NCBI RefSeq assembly: GCF_904848665.1
Contig: NZ_CAJHCQ010000008.1
Location: 248,001 to 312,000, forward strand
Origin: Paraburkholderia hiiakae
GTDB lineage: Bacteria > Pseudomonadota > Gammaproteobacteria > Burkholderiales > Burkholderiaceae
DNA length: 64,000 nt
Direction of reading: 5' to 3'
A program made the translations under genes and the position numbers. The stretch's first letter is position 1; each line of letters opens with the position of its first letter. The notes below the pieces were generated by a model, which saw only the letters and a program-made list of their open reading frames with translations, was not told the DNA's origin and made no database searches. Below, piece after piece: positions 54,823 to 63,273 of this stretch.

Positions 54823-56046
54823 TTAGTGCGCCGCCCACTGGATGGTCGACAGATCGATGCCGTCCTGGTGCATTTCCCACAGCGGCGAAAGCTCGCGCAG
54901 CTTGGCGATCTTCGTCTTCAGCAGGTTGATGACGTAGTCGACGTCCTGCTCCGTCGTGAAGCGTCCCACCGTGAAGCGGATCGAGCTGTGCGCCAGTTCG
55001 TCGTTGCGGCCGAGCGCGCGCAGCACGTACGACGGCTCGAGCGAAGCGGACGTGCAAGCCGAACCCGACGACACCGCCACGTCCTTGACCGCCATGATCA
55101 GCGACTCGCCTTCGACGAAGTTGAAGCTGATGTTCAGGTTGTGCGGGACACGCTGTTCCATGTCGCCGTTCACGTAGGTTTCGTCGATTTCCTTCAGGCC
55201 GCGCAGGAGCTTGTCGCGCAGCATGCGCACGCGCTCGTTTTCGGTGGCCATCTCTTCACGGGCGATGCGGAACGCTTCGCCCATGCCGACGATCTGGTGC
55301 GTGGCCAGCGTGCCCGAGCGCATACCGCGCTCATGACCGCCGCCGTGCATCTGCGCTTCGATACGCACGCGCGGCTTGCGGCGCACGTACAGCGCGCCGA
55401 TGCCCTTCGGGCCGTAGGTCTTGTGCGCCGAGAACGACATCAGGTCGACCTTGAGCTTTTGCAGGTCGATGGGCGCCTTACCCGTGGACTGCGCGGCATC
55501 GACGTGGAAAATGATGCCCTTCTCGCGGCAGATCTCGCCGATCGTCCCGATGTCCTGGATCACGCCGATCTCGTTGTTCACGTGCATGACGGAAACGAGG
55601 ATCGTGTCGGGACGCAGTGCCGCCTTGAACGCTTCGAGGTCGATCAGACCGTCGTCCTTCACGTCCAGATAGGTGACTTCGTAGCCTTCGCGTTCGAGTT
55701 CACGGCAGGTATCGAGCACGGCCTTGTGCTCGGTCTTTACCGTGATGATGTGCTTACCCTTGCTCTTGTAGAAGTGCGCGGCACCCTTGATCGCGAGGTT
55801 GTCCGATTCGGTCGCGCCGGAGGTCCAGATGATTTCACGCGGGTCGGCATTGACGAGCGCGGCCACCTGCTCGCGCGCTTCCTCGACGGCACGCTCCGCA
55901 TCCCAGCCATAGGCGTGGCTGCGCGACGCCGGATTGCCGAACTGCTCGCGCAGATACGGAATCATCTTGTCCACCACGCGCGGGTCGACGGGGGTCGTCG
56001 CGCTGTAGTCCATGTAAATGGGCAGGTGGGGAATGTCGTTATTCAT
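54823..56046 (-). CDS. iscS: Cysteine desulfurase IscS
   Basis: 407 residues. PLP enzyme that releases sulfur from cysteine for clusters and thiolated tRNAs. MDYSATTPVDPRV starts the fold, SFSAHKTYGPKGIG holds the PLP lysine and SSGSACTSASLEPSYVLRALG the mobile-loop catalytic Cys. It follows iscR with an 85-bp gap. Confidence 0.98.
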   Translation of the reverse strand: MNNDIPHLPIYMDYSATTPVDPRVVDKMIPYLREQFGNPASRSHAYGWDAERAVEEAREQVAALVNADPREIIWTSGATESDNLAIKGAAHFYKSKGKHIITVKTEHKAVLDTCRELEREGYEVTYLDVKDDGLIDLEAFKAALRPDTILVSVMHVNNEIGVIQDIGTIGEICREKGIIFHVDAAQSTGKAPIDLQKLKVDLMSFSAHKTYGPKGIGALYVRRKPRVRIEAQMHGGGHERGMRSGTLATHQIVGMGEAFRIAREEMATENERVRMLRDKLLRGLKEIDETYVNGDMEQRVPHNLNISFNFVEGESLIMAVKDVAVSSGSACTSASLEPSYVLRALGRNDELAHSSIRFTVGRFTTEQDVDYVINLLKTKIAKLRELSPLWEMHQDGIDLSTIQWAAH

Positions 56047-56131
56047 CTATCGCTCCGGGGAATCTTGTGTGCTGCGCTGTACTGTCTGTATTGCCAACTG
56101 CGGCGTTCTGTTCTGGCGGCGTTCGAATGAA

Positions 56132-56665
56132 TTACGAACCCGCCATGTTGAAGATCGAGTTCGGACCCAGCGGCACTGCCCTGACCGGCTCCACCGCCGG
56201 CGCCTCGGCGCGGCGGTCGCGCAGAACCGCGGGCGCGGCGCCTTCACGGGCGCGCTGCTTGTCCACCAGATCCTTGAGCGACACCGAATCGAGGTACTCG
56301 ACCATTTTCTGGTTCAGCGTCGACCAGAGTTCGTGCGTCATGCAGTGGCCGTCGTGCTGCTTGGTGCCCTCGCAGGCGCCCTTGCCGCCGCACTGCGTGG
56401 CGTCGAGCGGCTCGTCTACGGCGATGATGATGTCCGCGACGGTCACGTCCTCCGCGCGACGCGCGAGGTTGTACCCGCCACCCGGCCCGCGGACCGATTC
56501 GACGATTTCATGACGGCGCAGCTTGCCGAACAGCTGTTCGAGGTACGACAGCGAGATGTGCTGCCGCTGGCTGATACCCGCAAGCGTCACCGGGCCCTGC
56601 TCCTGGCGCAGTGCCAGGTCAATCATCGCCGTGACGGCGAAACGGCCTTTGGTGGTGAGTCTCAT
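56132..56665 (-). CDS. iscR: Fe-S sensing regulator IscR
   Basis: 177 residues from the ATG at 56663-56665 (MRLTTKGRFAVTAMIDLALR). Rrf2-type winged HTH (about 1-60), with LSYLEQLFGKLRRHEIVESVRGPGGGYNLAR, and the cluster ligands CGGKGACEGTKQHDGHC (three Cys, spacing as in E. coli IscR). Holo-IscR represses its own operon, and two matching operators overlap the promoter. The extra N-terminal residues MRFPYI of the longer frame are unlikely. Confidence 0.96.
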   Translation of the reverse strand: MRLTTKGRFAVTAMIDLALRQEQGPVTLAGISQRQHISLSYLEQLFGKLRRHEIVESVRGPGGGYNLARRAEDVTVADIIIAVDEPLDATQCGGKGACEGTKQHDGHCMTHELWSTLNQKMVEYLDSVSLKDLVDKQRAREGAAPAVLRDRRAEAPAVEPVRAVPLGPNSIFNMAGS

Positions 56666-56682
56666 GATGTAGGGGAACCGCA

Positions 56683-56707
56683 ATTCTCGACAATTTTCGT
56701 CAAGTAT
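56683..56707 (-). promoter_or_regulatory. IscR type 1 operator, promoter-proximal
   Basis: Minus strand, 25 bp beginning ATACTTGACG and ending GTCGAGAAT, fitting ATA-SYY-GAC ... GTC-RRS-AT. Covers the -10 and start region, 18 bp upstream of the iscR ATG. Confidence 0.7.
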
Positions 56708-56730
56708 AAATACATGACTAGTTTAGTCAA
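56703..56730 (-). promoter_or_regulatory. iscR promoter
   Basis: TTGACT (56725-56730), 16 bp, TATACT (56703-56708) on the minus strand. Start near 56696, leader about 30 nt. Confidence 0.8.
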
Positions 56731-56734
56731 GTAT
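56710..56734 (-). promoter_or_regulatory. IscR type 1 operator, promoter-distal
   Basis: Minus strand, 25 bp beginning ATACTTGACT and ending AGTCATGTAT. A better match to the E. coli type 1 consensus than the first. It contains the -35. Confidence 0.8.
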
Positions 56735-56819
56735 CAACGTCGCCATTTGGGTTATTAGGCGCCCAGCGAATCGCAAAAATGGCCCGTTTTCTGCATTCGG
56801 CAGATCCGCACCGCTCGTC

Positions 56820-57302
56820 TCAGTCCGCCAGTTGCGGACGCAATACGGCGAGCAGACCCGCGCAGGCCGCCTCACATTGATCGAGCACCATTTCAAAACC
56901 CGCGTCGCCGCCAAAATAGGGATCGACTACCACCCGCACTTGAGCCTGCGGCGCGAACTCCATCAGCAAACGAATCTTGTCGCGCTCGCTCGCCGGGCAG
57001 ACACCCTGGAGCGCGGTGACGTTGGCGTCGTCCATCGCCACGATCAGGTCGAAGCGGCGGAAATCCCCGGCCGCGATCTGCCGGGCGCGCAACGGCGCGA
57101 GATCGTAGCCGCGTTGGCCACCGGCCCGCTGAGCGCGCTCGTCGGGCGCCTCGCCGATGTGCCAGTCACCCGTCCCCGCCGAATCGACCTCGACGCGCCC
57201 CGCCAACCCCGCTTCATCCACGAGGCGCAACATCACCGCCTCGGCCGTGGGCGAGCGGCAGATATTGCCAAGACAAACGAAGCAGACGGAAACCTTTTTC
57301 AT
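56820..57302 (-). CDS. Low-molecular-weight protein tyrosine phosphatase
   Basis: 160 residues from the ATG at 57300-57302. The active-site loop VCLGNICRSPTAE (C-X5-R-S) is intact, and the acid/base Asp is in VVDPYFGGD (DPY). A TTG six codons upstream is also in frame. Cytosolic arsenate-reductase-like fold; substrates unknown. It is upstream of the small membrane gene and downstream of iscR, often seen near isc clusters. Confidence 0.9.
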   Translation of the reverse strand: MKKVSVCFVCLGNICRSPTAEAVMLRLVDEAGLAGRVEVDSAGTGDWHIGEAPDERAQRAGGQRGYDLAPLRARQIAAGDFRRFDLIVAMDDANVTALQGVCPASERDKIRLLMEFAPQAQVRVVVDPYFGGDAGFEMVLDQCEAACAGLLAVLRPQLAD

Positions 57303-57410
57303 TCGTGGGAGCTGGAGCAACGGTCGCCGTTCAGTGCGCGCGGGCGAATCTCGAATTATACAAAGCGCGGGAAGCGCGCGCTGCCCGGCGCGTTGGCGCC
57401 AGAACGATCA

Positions 57411-57641
57411 TCAGATCGCGTTCGACCGCGGCAACGGTGCGATACCGTTCATTGCCTTCACCGGCGTCTTGCCTTCGCTGCCCACGAGGCCATACGAGAC
57501 CGCGCGCGCGAGTTCTGCCGTGACTTGATCGGCTGCGAGCGGCATTTGCTGCTCGGCAGTCTTCCATGCATGGACCCATGCGATTACCGCGAGCGGCACG
57601 ATCAGCGCCAGCGGCCAGTACACCGTTATTTTCTTTCTCAT
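57411..57641 (-). CDS. Small membrane protein of unknown function
   Basis: 76 residues from the ATG at 57639-57641 with GAGAG upstream: MRKKITVYWPLALIVPLAVIAWVHAW, one membrane helix, then a polar tail (TAEQQMPLAADQVTAELARAVSYGLV). It lies 119 bp after lutB on the same strand. A longer frame starts at 57746 with a second hydrophobic segment, so the start is uncertain. I do not recognise the family. Codon use looks similar to the neighbours. Confidence 0.55.
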   Translation of the reverse strand: MRKKITVYWPLALIVPLAVIAWVHAWKTAEQQMPLAADQVTAELARAVSYGLVGSEGKTPVKAMNGIAPLPRSNAI

Positions 57642-57760
57642 GATGCGACTCTCTTTCGACTGTGAAGCGACAGGTGCGGACGCACTATCGCCAGTCGAGA
57701 TGATATAGAGAGTCGCAATCAGGAAAAACCCGGTCCGGACGAACACACTGTTGCGCCAGC

Positions 57761-59239
57761 TTAAATAGTCGGCGACCTGAACTTGACCGATGGGTGCGCG
57801 TCAGGCCTGTTCGGCGCGCTTTGTCGCGTCCAGATGCGTGTGCCGCGCCCCGCGTACAACTCGCGAAACGTGCGGCCGACCGGCGCGGGCATGTCGCGCC
57901 CGTTGGTCCAGCCGCGCGCGAACGGCATCTTGCGAATGAGCCTGGCCTGCCCGCCCATGCGCTCCAGGATCCGCACACCGAGTTTGGTGAGCAACGCGTA
58001 GGCCGTTGGATGCAGCGCGAGCCAGCCCCACGCGGCGAGCGCCGCGCGCTCGCGCCAGGGGCGTAGATGCCGCTCTGCCTGCTTCTCGCGCAGTTTGCGC
58101 AGCAAGTCCGAAAGCGGAATTCCCACTGGGCAGACGCTATTGCACTCGCCGCAGAGCGTAGCGGCCTGCGGGAGATCGAGCGTCTTTTCGATGCCAACAT
58201 AGCTTGGCGTGAGCACGGAGCCCATTGGCCCCGGGTAGACCCAGCCATAGGCATGCCCGCCCACCTTCTGATAGACCGGGCAGTGATTCATGCATGCCCC
58301 GCAACGGATGCAGCGCAGCATCTCCTGGAATTCGCCACCGATCAGCCCAGTGCGGCCGCCGTCCACGAGCACGACGTACATGTGCTGCGGACCGTCCTGA
58401 TCCTCAGGTCCGCGCGGGCCCGTCAGAACCGAGAAGTAGTTCGACGTGGCCTGCCCCGTCGCCGAACGCGGCAACAGACGCATGGCGGTGGCGAGGTCTT
58501 CGAGCGTAGGCAGCACCTTCTCGATGCCCGTTACCGCCACATGCACCCGCGGCATCACCGTGCACATGCCCTCGTTGCCCTCGTTGGTCACCAGAACGAC
58601 CGAACCCGTTTCCGCCACGAGGAAGTTGCCGCCCGTCACGCCCATATCCGCCGAGAGAAAATGCGGGCGCAGGACTTCACGCGCCTCACGCGTCATATCG
58701 GGAATTTCGGTCAGGCGTGGCTTGCCATGCGTCTTCGCGAAGAGATCGGCGATCTCGTCCTTGTCCTTGTGGACGACAGGCGCAATGATGTGGCTCGGCG
58801 GCTCGTTGTCGTTGATCTGCAGGATGTACTCGCCCAGATCGGTCTCGATGGACTGCACGCCCATTTCCGCGAGCACCGTATTGAGCCGCATTTCCTCCGA
58901 AACCATCGACTTGGTCTTGATGACCTTGTGCACGTCGTGGCGCCGCGCGATGTCCGCGACCAGCTTTGCAGCGTCTTGCGCCGTTTGCGCGTAGAGCACG
59001 GTCACTCCGCGCCGCGTTGCCTCGGTTTCGAACTGCTCGAGCCAGACATCGAGATTCTCGAGCGCACGGTTGCGACGCGCCTTGAGCGCCGCGCGCGTAG
59101 CGGGGAAATCGATCGCGGTGATCGCCTCGGCGCGCGCCGAAACGAACTTGGTCGAAAGTTTCTTGAGATTCTGCTGCAGACGCTGATCGGCCAGCTTCTG
59201 ACCGGCGCGCGCCTTGAACTGCATCGATTGGACTTGCAT
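57761..59239 (-). CDS. lutB: L-lactate oxidation iron-sulfur protein LutB
   Basis: 492 residues from the ATG at 59237-59239 (MQVQSMQFKARAGQ). N-terminal LUD (DUF162) domain, with KTKSMVSEEMRLN and ADMGVTGGNFLVAETGSVVLVTNEGN, and C-terminal ferredoxin-like domain with CIRCGACMNHCPVY and CGECNSVCPVGIPL, two [4Fe-4S] sites. It works with LutA (and usually LutC) in oxidising lactate to pyruvate. lutA precedes it by 88 bp; no lutC lies next to it. Confidence 0.93.
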   Translation of the reverse strand: MQVQSMQFKARAGQKLADQRLQQNLKKLSTKFVSARAEAITAIDFPATRAALKARRNRALENLDVWLEQFETEATRRGVTVLYAQTAQDAAKLVADIARRHDVHKVIKTKSMVSEEMRLNTVLAEMGVQSIETDLGEYILQINDNEPPSHIIAPVVHKDKDEIADLFAKTHGKPRLTEIPDMTREAREVLRPHFLSADMGVTGGNFLVAETGSVVLVTNEGNEGMCTVMPRVHVAVTGIEKVLPTLEDLATAMRLLPRSATGQATSNYFSVLTGPRGPEDQDGPQHMYVVLVDGGRTGLIGGEFQEMLRCIRCGACMNHCPVYQKVGGHAYGWVYPGPMGSVLTPSYVGIEKTLDLPQAATLCGECNSVCPVGIPLSDLLRKLREKQAERHLRPWRERAALAAWGWLALHPTAYALLTKLGVRILERMGGQARLIRKMPFARGWTNGRDMPAPVGRTFRELYAGRGTRIWTRQSAPNRPDAHPSVKFRSPTI

Positions 59240-59327
59240 GGCGTGTGGGCGATGTTGTGCGGTGTTCGGCGAGGTCCAGGCTATTCGTGCGTTCCGGGCA
59301 CCAGGAGCGACGGCAAGCAGCGGCACA

Positions 59328-60050
59328 TCACATATCGCCTGCCAGCACCTGCGCGATGTGCAACACGCGCGTGGTGGTGTCGCCGGTGCGACGCAGGCGG
59401 CCTTCGATGTTCAGCATGCAGCCGAGGTCGCCGAGTACCACGGCACCCGTCCCGCTCGCCTGTACATTTGCGCATTTTTCGTCTGCAATGGCCGTCGAGA
59501 TGTCACCGTACTTCACGGCAAAGGTGCCGCCGAAGCCACAGCAATGCTCGCAGTCCTTCATCTCATGCACTTCGACGCCGCGCTGGGCGAGCAGTGCGCG
59601 CGGTTGCGCCTTCACGCCAAGTTCGCGCAGACCTGAGCACGAATCGTGATAAGTCACCGGCCCGCTGAACTCCCCTTGCGGCAGCGTGACCTTTGCGACG
59701 TTGGCGAGGAATTCCGTGAGTTCGTAGACGCGCTCGCGTAACTTGCCGTAGCGCGCCATCAATTCCGGATCGTCGCGAAACAGATCACCGTAGTGCACAC
59801 GGATCATGCCGCCGCAAGACCCCGATGGGACGACGAGATAGTCGAACTGCTCGAACTCGCGCAGCGTCTTTTCCGCGAGATCACGCGCAAGCGCACGCTC
59901 GCCCGAGTTGTAGGCCGGCTGGCCACAGCAGGTTTGCGCAGGCGGCACGACGACTTCATAGCCTGCCTCTTCGAGCAATTTGAGCGTCGAAAAGCCAATT
60001 TCCGGACGCATCGTGTCAATGAGGCACGTGACGAACAAACCGACTCGCAT
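59328..60050 (-). CDS. lutA: L-lactate oxidation iron-sulfur protein LutA
   Basis: 240 residues. Two CCG domains: TCCGQPAYNSGE and the C-terminal HCCGFGGTFAVKYGD, which bind Fe-S clusters as in LutA/YkgE. GAGGAGTC precedes the ATG. The gene is first in the lutA-lutB unit and is divergent from the iclR regulator, which probably controls it. Confidence 0.93.
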   Translation of the reverse strand: MRVGLFVTCLIDTMRPEIGFSTLKLLEEAGYEVVVPPAQTCCGQPAYNSGERALARDLAEKTLREFEQFDYLVVPSGSCGGMIRVHYGDLFRDDPELMARYGKLRERVYELTEFLANVAKVTLPQGEFSGPVTYHDSCSGLRELGVKAQPRALLAQRGVEVHEMKDCEHCCGFGGTFAVKYGDISTAIADEKCANVQASGTGAVVLGDLGCMLNIEGRLRRTGDTTTRVLHIAQVLAGDM

Positions 60051-60240
60051 GGGGACTCCTCGTTAAAACCGTCCCCGATTATCCGCTGTTTCGTCGCCAC
60101 GACCAACGCGGGTCTGCATCACCCTCACCCGCCGTGCGAGATGCCGCAGCGCAGCGCAAACCTCCGTCCTACCGCTTACTTTTTTCACAATACGAGATAC
60201 AATGCCCTTTCCGCCTCAAGTGTCCACCGAATCTGAACCC

Positions 60241-61041
60241 ATGAGCGACACCCATCCAGATCCGAAGACCTCGATTCAGGTGATCGAGCGCATGATGCGC
60301 CTGCTGGACGCGCTGGCCGCGCACAGCGACCCTGTCAGCCTGAAGGAACTGGCGCTACGCACCGAACTGCACCCTTCGACTGCACATCGCATCCTGAACG
60401 ATATGGTGAGCTGCCGTCTCGTCGACCGCTCCGATCCTGGCACCTACCGGCTTGGCATGCGGCTGCTCGAACTCGGCAACCTCGTGAAAGCGCGCCTTTC
60501 CGTGCGCGACGCGGCGCTCACGCCAATGCGCGAACTGCACCGCCTCACGGGCCAGACCGTCAACCTCTCCGTGCGCCAGGGCGACGAAATCGTCTATATC
60601 GAACGCGCCTATTCCGAGCGCTCGGGCATGCAGGTGGTGCGCGCCATTGGCGGCCGGGCCCCGCTGCACCTCACTTCGGTCGGCAAGCTCTTTCTCGCCG
60701 CCGACGAAGCGAACCGCGTGCGCGCCTACGCCACGCGCACCGGCCTTTCGGGCCACACGCGCAACAGCATCACCGACCTCGGACGGCTCGAGCGCGAACT
60801 CGCCCACGTCCGCCAGCAATTCTGCGCACGCGACAACGAAGAGCTCGAACTTGGCGTGCGCTGCATCGCCGCCGGCATCTACGACGACACCGGCAAACTC
60901 GTGGCGGGCCTTTCGCTCTCGGCACCCGCGGACCGCCTGCAGGATTCGTGGCTCGGCCAGTTGAGCAAGACCGCGCTCACGATTTCGGAGTCGCTGGGGT
61001 ACCATTCGGAGCCCGCTGAAGGCAACGTGCAGCCTGCGTGA
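60241..61041 (+). CDS. IclR family transcriptional regulator
   Basis: 266 residues from the ATG at 60241 (MSDTHPDPKTS). N-terminal winged HTH (about 15-65: SLKELALRTELHPSTAHRILNDMV) and C-terminal IclR effector domain (SERSGMQVVRAIGGRAPLHLTSVGK; ELGVRCIAAGIYDD). An in-frame ATG at 60202 overlaps the apparent promoter -10 (TACAAT), so the later start is preferred. Divergent from lutA, hence a probable regulator of lactate oxidation, not proven. Confidence 0.88.
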   Translation: MSDTHPDPKTSIQVIERMMRLLDALAAHSDPVSLKELALRTELHPSTAHRILNDMVSCRLVDRSDPGTYRLGMRLLELGNLVKARLSVRDAALTPMRELHRLTGQTVNLSVRQGDEIVYIERAYSERSGMQVVRAIGGRAPLHLTSVGKLFLAADEANRVRAYATRTGLSGHTRNSITDLGRLERELAHVRQQFCARDNEELELGVRCIAAGIYDDTGKLVAGLSLSAPADRLQDSWLGQLSKTALTISESLGYHSEPAEGNVQPA

Positions 61042-61067
61042 AATCAGGGCGAAGCAGAATCAAGAAG

Positions 61068-61096
61068 AGCGGAGGCGTGCCCTCCGCTTTTTTTTT
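61068..61096 (+). terminator. Terminator of iclR
   Basis: GCGGAGG-CGTGC-CCTCCGC plus an A-T pair, followed by a run of nine T. Confidence 0.93.
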
Positions 61097-61315
61097 GCTC
61101 GCCACCTGCCTCACGCCACCGGCTCATCGAGTTTCCGCCTCGGCTTCGTGTCGAGGTGGCGAGCTTCTTTTGCCAGATTCACCTGCCTTGCCGTTCGCGC
61201 CGTTTCCAGCAGCGCCGAGTCGATGCTGTATCCCTCGCGCCCCTTCACAATATTGCCGACGAAGCGAACGACGAGACATTCTGCCGTTCGTCATAGGACG
61301 AGCGGCACGCACCAG

Positions 61316-61347
61316 AAAGCAAAACGCCCCGCAGTTGCGAGGCGTTT
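61316..61347 (-). terminator. Terminator of the endopeptidase gene
   Basis: Minus strand AAACGCC-CGCA / TGCG-GGCGTTT with one mismatch, then TTTTGCTTTC. Confidence 0.6.
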
Positions 61348-61373
61348 GTCGGGCAAATCCGAAAAGGCGGGGA

Positions 61374-62558
61374 TCAGGTGCCGGGGCCGCCCGCGTCGGC
61401 GCTCGTAATGCGCGGCTGCTGGTCGGCGCCGCCATTGTCGAGCCACGTGCGCACGCGCGTTGCATCCGCGAAGCGCGAGTACTTGCCGCTCGAATCGAGC
61501 AGGACCATGATCACCGGACGATTGTGAATCGTCGTCTGCATGACAAGGCACTCGCCCGCTTCGTTGATGAAGCCCGTCTTCTGCAGGCCGATGTCCCACG
61601 ACGCATTGCGAACCAGCGCATTCGTGCTGTTGTAGGCGAGATTGCGCTTGCCCGTGAACACGTCGTAGCTGCGGTCGGTCGAGAACTGGCGAATCATCGG
61701 GTACTGGTAGGCCGCGTTCACCATCTTCACGAGGTCACGCGCGGTCGAGACGTTGTGGCTCGTGAGGCCCGTGGAATTCTCGAAGTGCGTATCGGTCATG
61801 CCGAGTTGCTTCGCCTTCGCGTTCATTGCCGCGATGAACGCCGGTCGGCCGCCCGGGTAATAGCGCGAGAGCGCCGCCGCCGCGCGGTTTTCCGACGCCA
61901 TCAACGCGATGTGCAGCATGTCCTCGCGAGAGAGCACCGAACCCACTGAAAGACGCGAGCCCGTGTTCTTCTCGTAATCGCGGTCTTCGTCCGTGACTTC
62001 GATCGATTCCGAGAGCGACTCCTTCGAGTCGAGCACGACCATCGCGGTCATGAGCTTCGAGATCGAGGCGATCGGCACGACGGCGTGCGAGTTCTTGTCG
62101 AACAGCGGCTCGAGCGAGTTCTGGTCGACCACGTACGCAACGCCCGAGCGCAGCATCAGCGAGTCGGGCGTCTCGTGCAAACCAAACGCCTGACCGACGG
62201 TCGGCTGGCGCGGTTCGAACGCGACGCGGCGCACCGCCGAATGATGGCGGCCGTTCATCGTATAGGTGACGCGGCGCTTTTTCACCACCACACGCGCATC
62301 GTCGTCGTTCGCGGCGACGGTACGGGTTGCGCCCGCCTTTTTGGTGGCCTTCGCCGTTTCCGGCTCGGCCTTCGCAACCTTCTTGGTGGCCTTTTTCGCC
62401 TTGGCCGTTTTGGCCGGTGCAGCGTCTTGCGACGCAGCAAAGGCGCCCTCAGGCGCCACGAGCGTCGCACTGATCGCGACGGAAACAGCAACCGACAACG
62501 CGGTGCTGATAACCGACGACGGCATCAGTGAGAACGACAGGAGCTTGTCGGATTTCAT
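61374..62558 (-). CDS. pbpG: D-alanyl-D-alanine endopeptidase, PBP7 type
   Basis: 394 residues from the ATG at 62556-62558. A signal peptide ends near AFAASQ, followed by a Lys/Ala-rich segment (TAKAKKATKKVAKAEPETAK), then the penicillin-binding domain: SxxK in ASISKLMTA, SxN in ASENRAAAA, and KTG in GLQKTGFINEAGE. It cleaves peptide cross-links in the periplasm. The domain signature is that of PBP7/PbpG, a class C low-molecular-weight PBP. Confidence 0.92.
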   Translation of the reverse strand: MKSDKLLSFSLMPSSVISTALSVAVSVAISATLVAPEGAFAASQDAAPAKTAKAKKATKKVAKAEPETAKATKKAGATRTVAANDDDARVVVKKRRVTYTMNGRHHSAVRRVAFEPRQPTVGQAFGLHETPDSLMLRSGVAYVVDQNSLEPLFDKNSHAVVPIASISKLMTAMVVLDSKESLSESIEVTDEDRDYEKNTGSRLSVGSVLSREDMLHIALMASENRAAAALSRYYPGGRPAFIAAMNAKAKQLGMTDTHFENSTGLTSHNVSTARDLVKMVNAAYQYPMIRQFSTDRSYDVFTGKRNLAYNSTNALVRNASWDIGLQKTGFINEAGECLVMQTTIHNRPVIMVLLDSSGKYSRFADATRVRTWLDNGGADQQPRITSADAGGPGT

Positions 62559-63125
62559 TGGTGTTCTTGATGGAGCGGCGGGATCGTTCGCCAAGTGTAG
62601 TAAAACCACGAAAAATTCGCAAATTGAAGCACTTATCGGCGCTCATTAAACCGAAGTATGACCTCCGATTGAGCTAGCCAATGCACTTCCCGCATTCGAT
62701 GGAGCCAGACAATTGCCAAGCCGTTCCTCTCGCCACGACGCCGCTTGCTGACAACGTTTGCGGCGCACGCACAGTGCGCTTGCTGCGTTAACGGCGTTCG
62801 TCGTGCGGAACTTGAACTGAGGAAAATACGGGTGAGATTGTCTGACCACCAGTGCCGCCGTGCCGCGCGACGCGCGTTCGACCGCAATGGATCATTAACG
62901 TTCCATGTAGGAATTCGGTGTACGCACCCAGGTGAAATCCCACAGGCGCGTTCATATGACCCATGCCGCATCTTGCCAGAAGCCGCGTTTCTGCGCTTGT
63001 CCCACCCTGCGCGCCGCCTTCCTCAACTAGCCTGGAGCCCCGCGCCTTGGGGCATCGGCGCAGTTGTCGCAGTCGCTCCATGCGCGAGGCATAAGTGACT
63101 GTTTAATAATAAATTATCGAGATTG

Positions 63126-63134
63126 TGCGACGCA
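63126..63134 (+). promoter_or_regulatory. TGC-N3-GCA element upstream of the phasin promoter
   Basis: TGCGACGCA with CAC/GTG flanks (GTGCGACGCAC is a palindrome), just before the -35. Similar to reported PhaR operators; candidate only. Confidence 0.45.
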
Positions 63135-63144
63135 CCAAAAGGCC

Positions 63145-63172
63145 TTGACTTTCTTCCGCAGCATCCTAAAAT
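63145..63172 (+). promoter_or_regulatory. Phasin promoter
   Basis: TTGACT (63145-63150), 16 bp, TAAAAT (63167-63172). Start near 63179, leader about 95 nt. Confidence 0.8.
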
Positions 63173-63183
63173 CGAGTCAATGT

Positions 63184-63192
63184 TGCGACGCA
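63184..63192 (+). promoter_or_regulatory. TGC-N3-GCA element at the phasin transcription start
   Basis: Second TGCGACGCA, 58 bp after the first, just downstream of the expected start, followed by CAAAG. Confidence 0.45.
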
Positions 63193-63273
63193 CAAAGCGA
63201 GTGACAGAGCACCAGCGCCGTGCCACTTACTTCAGGCGACCCACGAAGGCCGCCGACATACAGGAGCGTAAAC

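Larger units (their letters stand above)
61042..61373. other. 332-bp convergent region iclR / pbpG
   Basis: Contains two terminators, one for each convergent gene. No gene seen. The middle (about 61110-61300) has no structure I can support. Confidence 0.6.
62559..63273. other. 715-bp noncoding region upstream of the phasin gene
   Basis: No open frame here has protein character. GC is lower than the surroundings near 63090-63180 (TTTAATAATAAATTATC). The last 150 bp hold the phasin promoter and two TGCGACGCA sites. The rest (62600-63090) has no structure I can support. Confidence 0.65.

Noticed and set aside
62633..63098. Overlapping short frames on both strands in the gap before the phasin gene
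   Set aside because: Cys/Arg-rich, no ribosome sites, no consistent codon bias, no domain.
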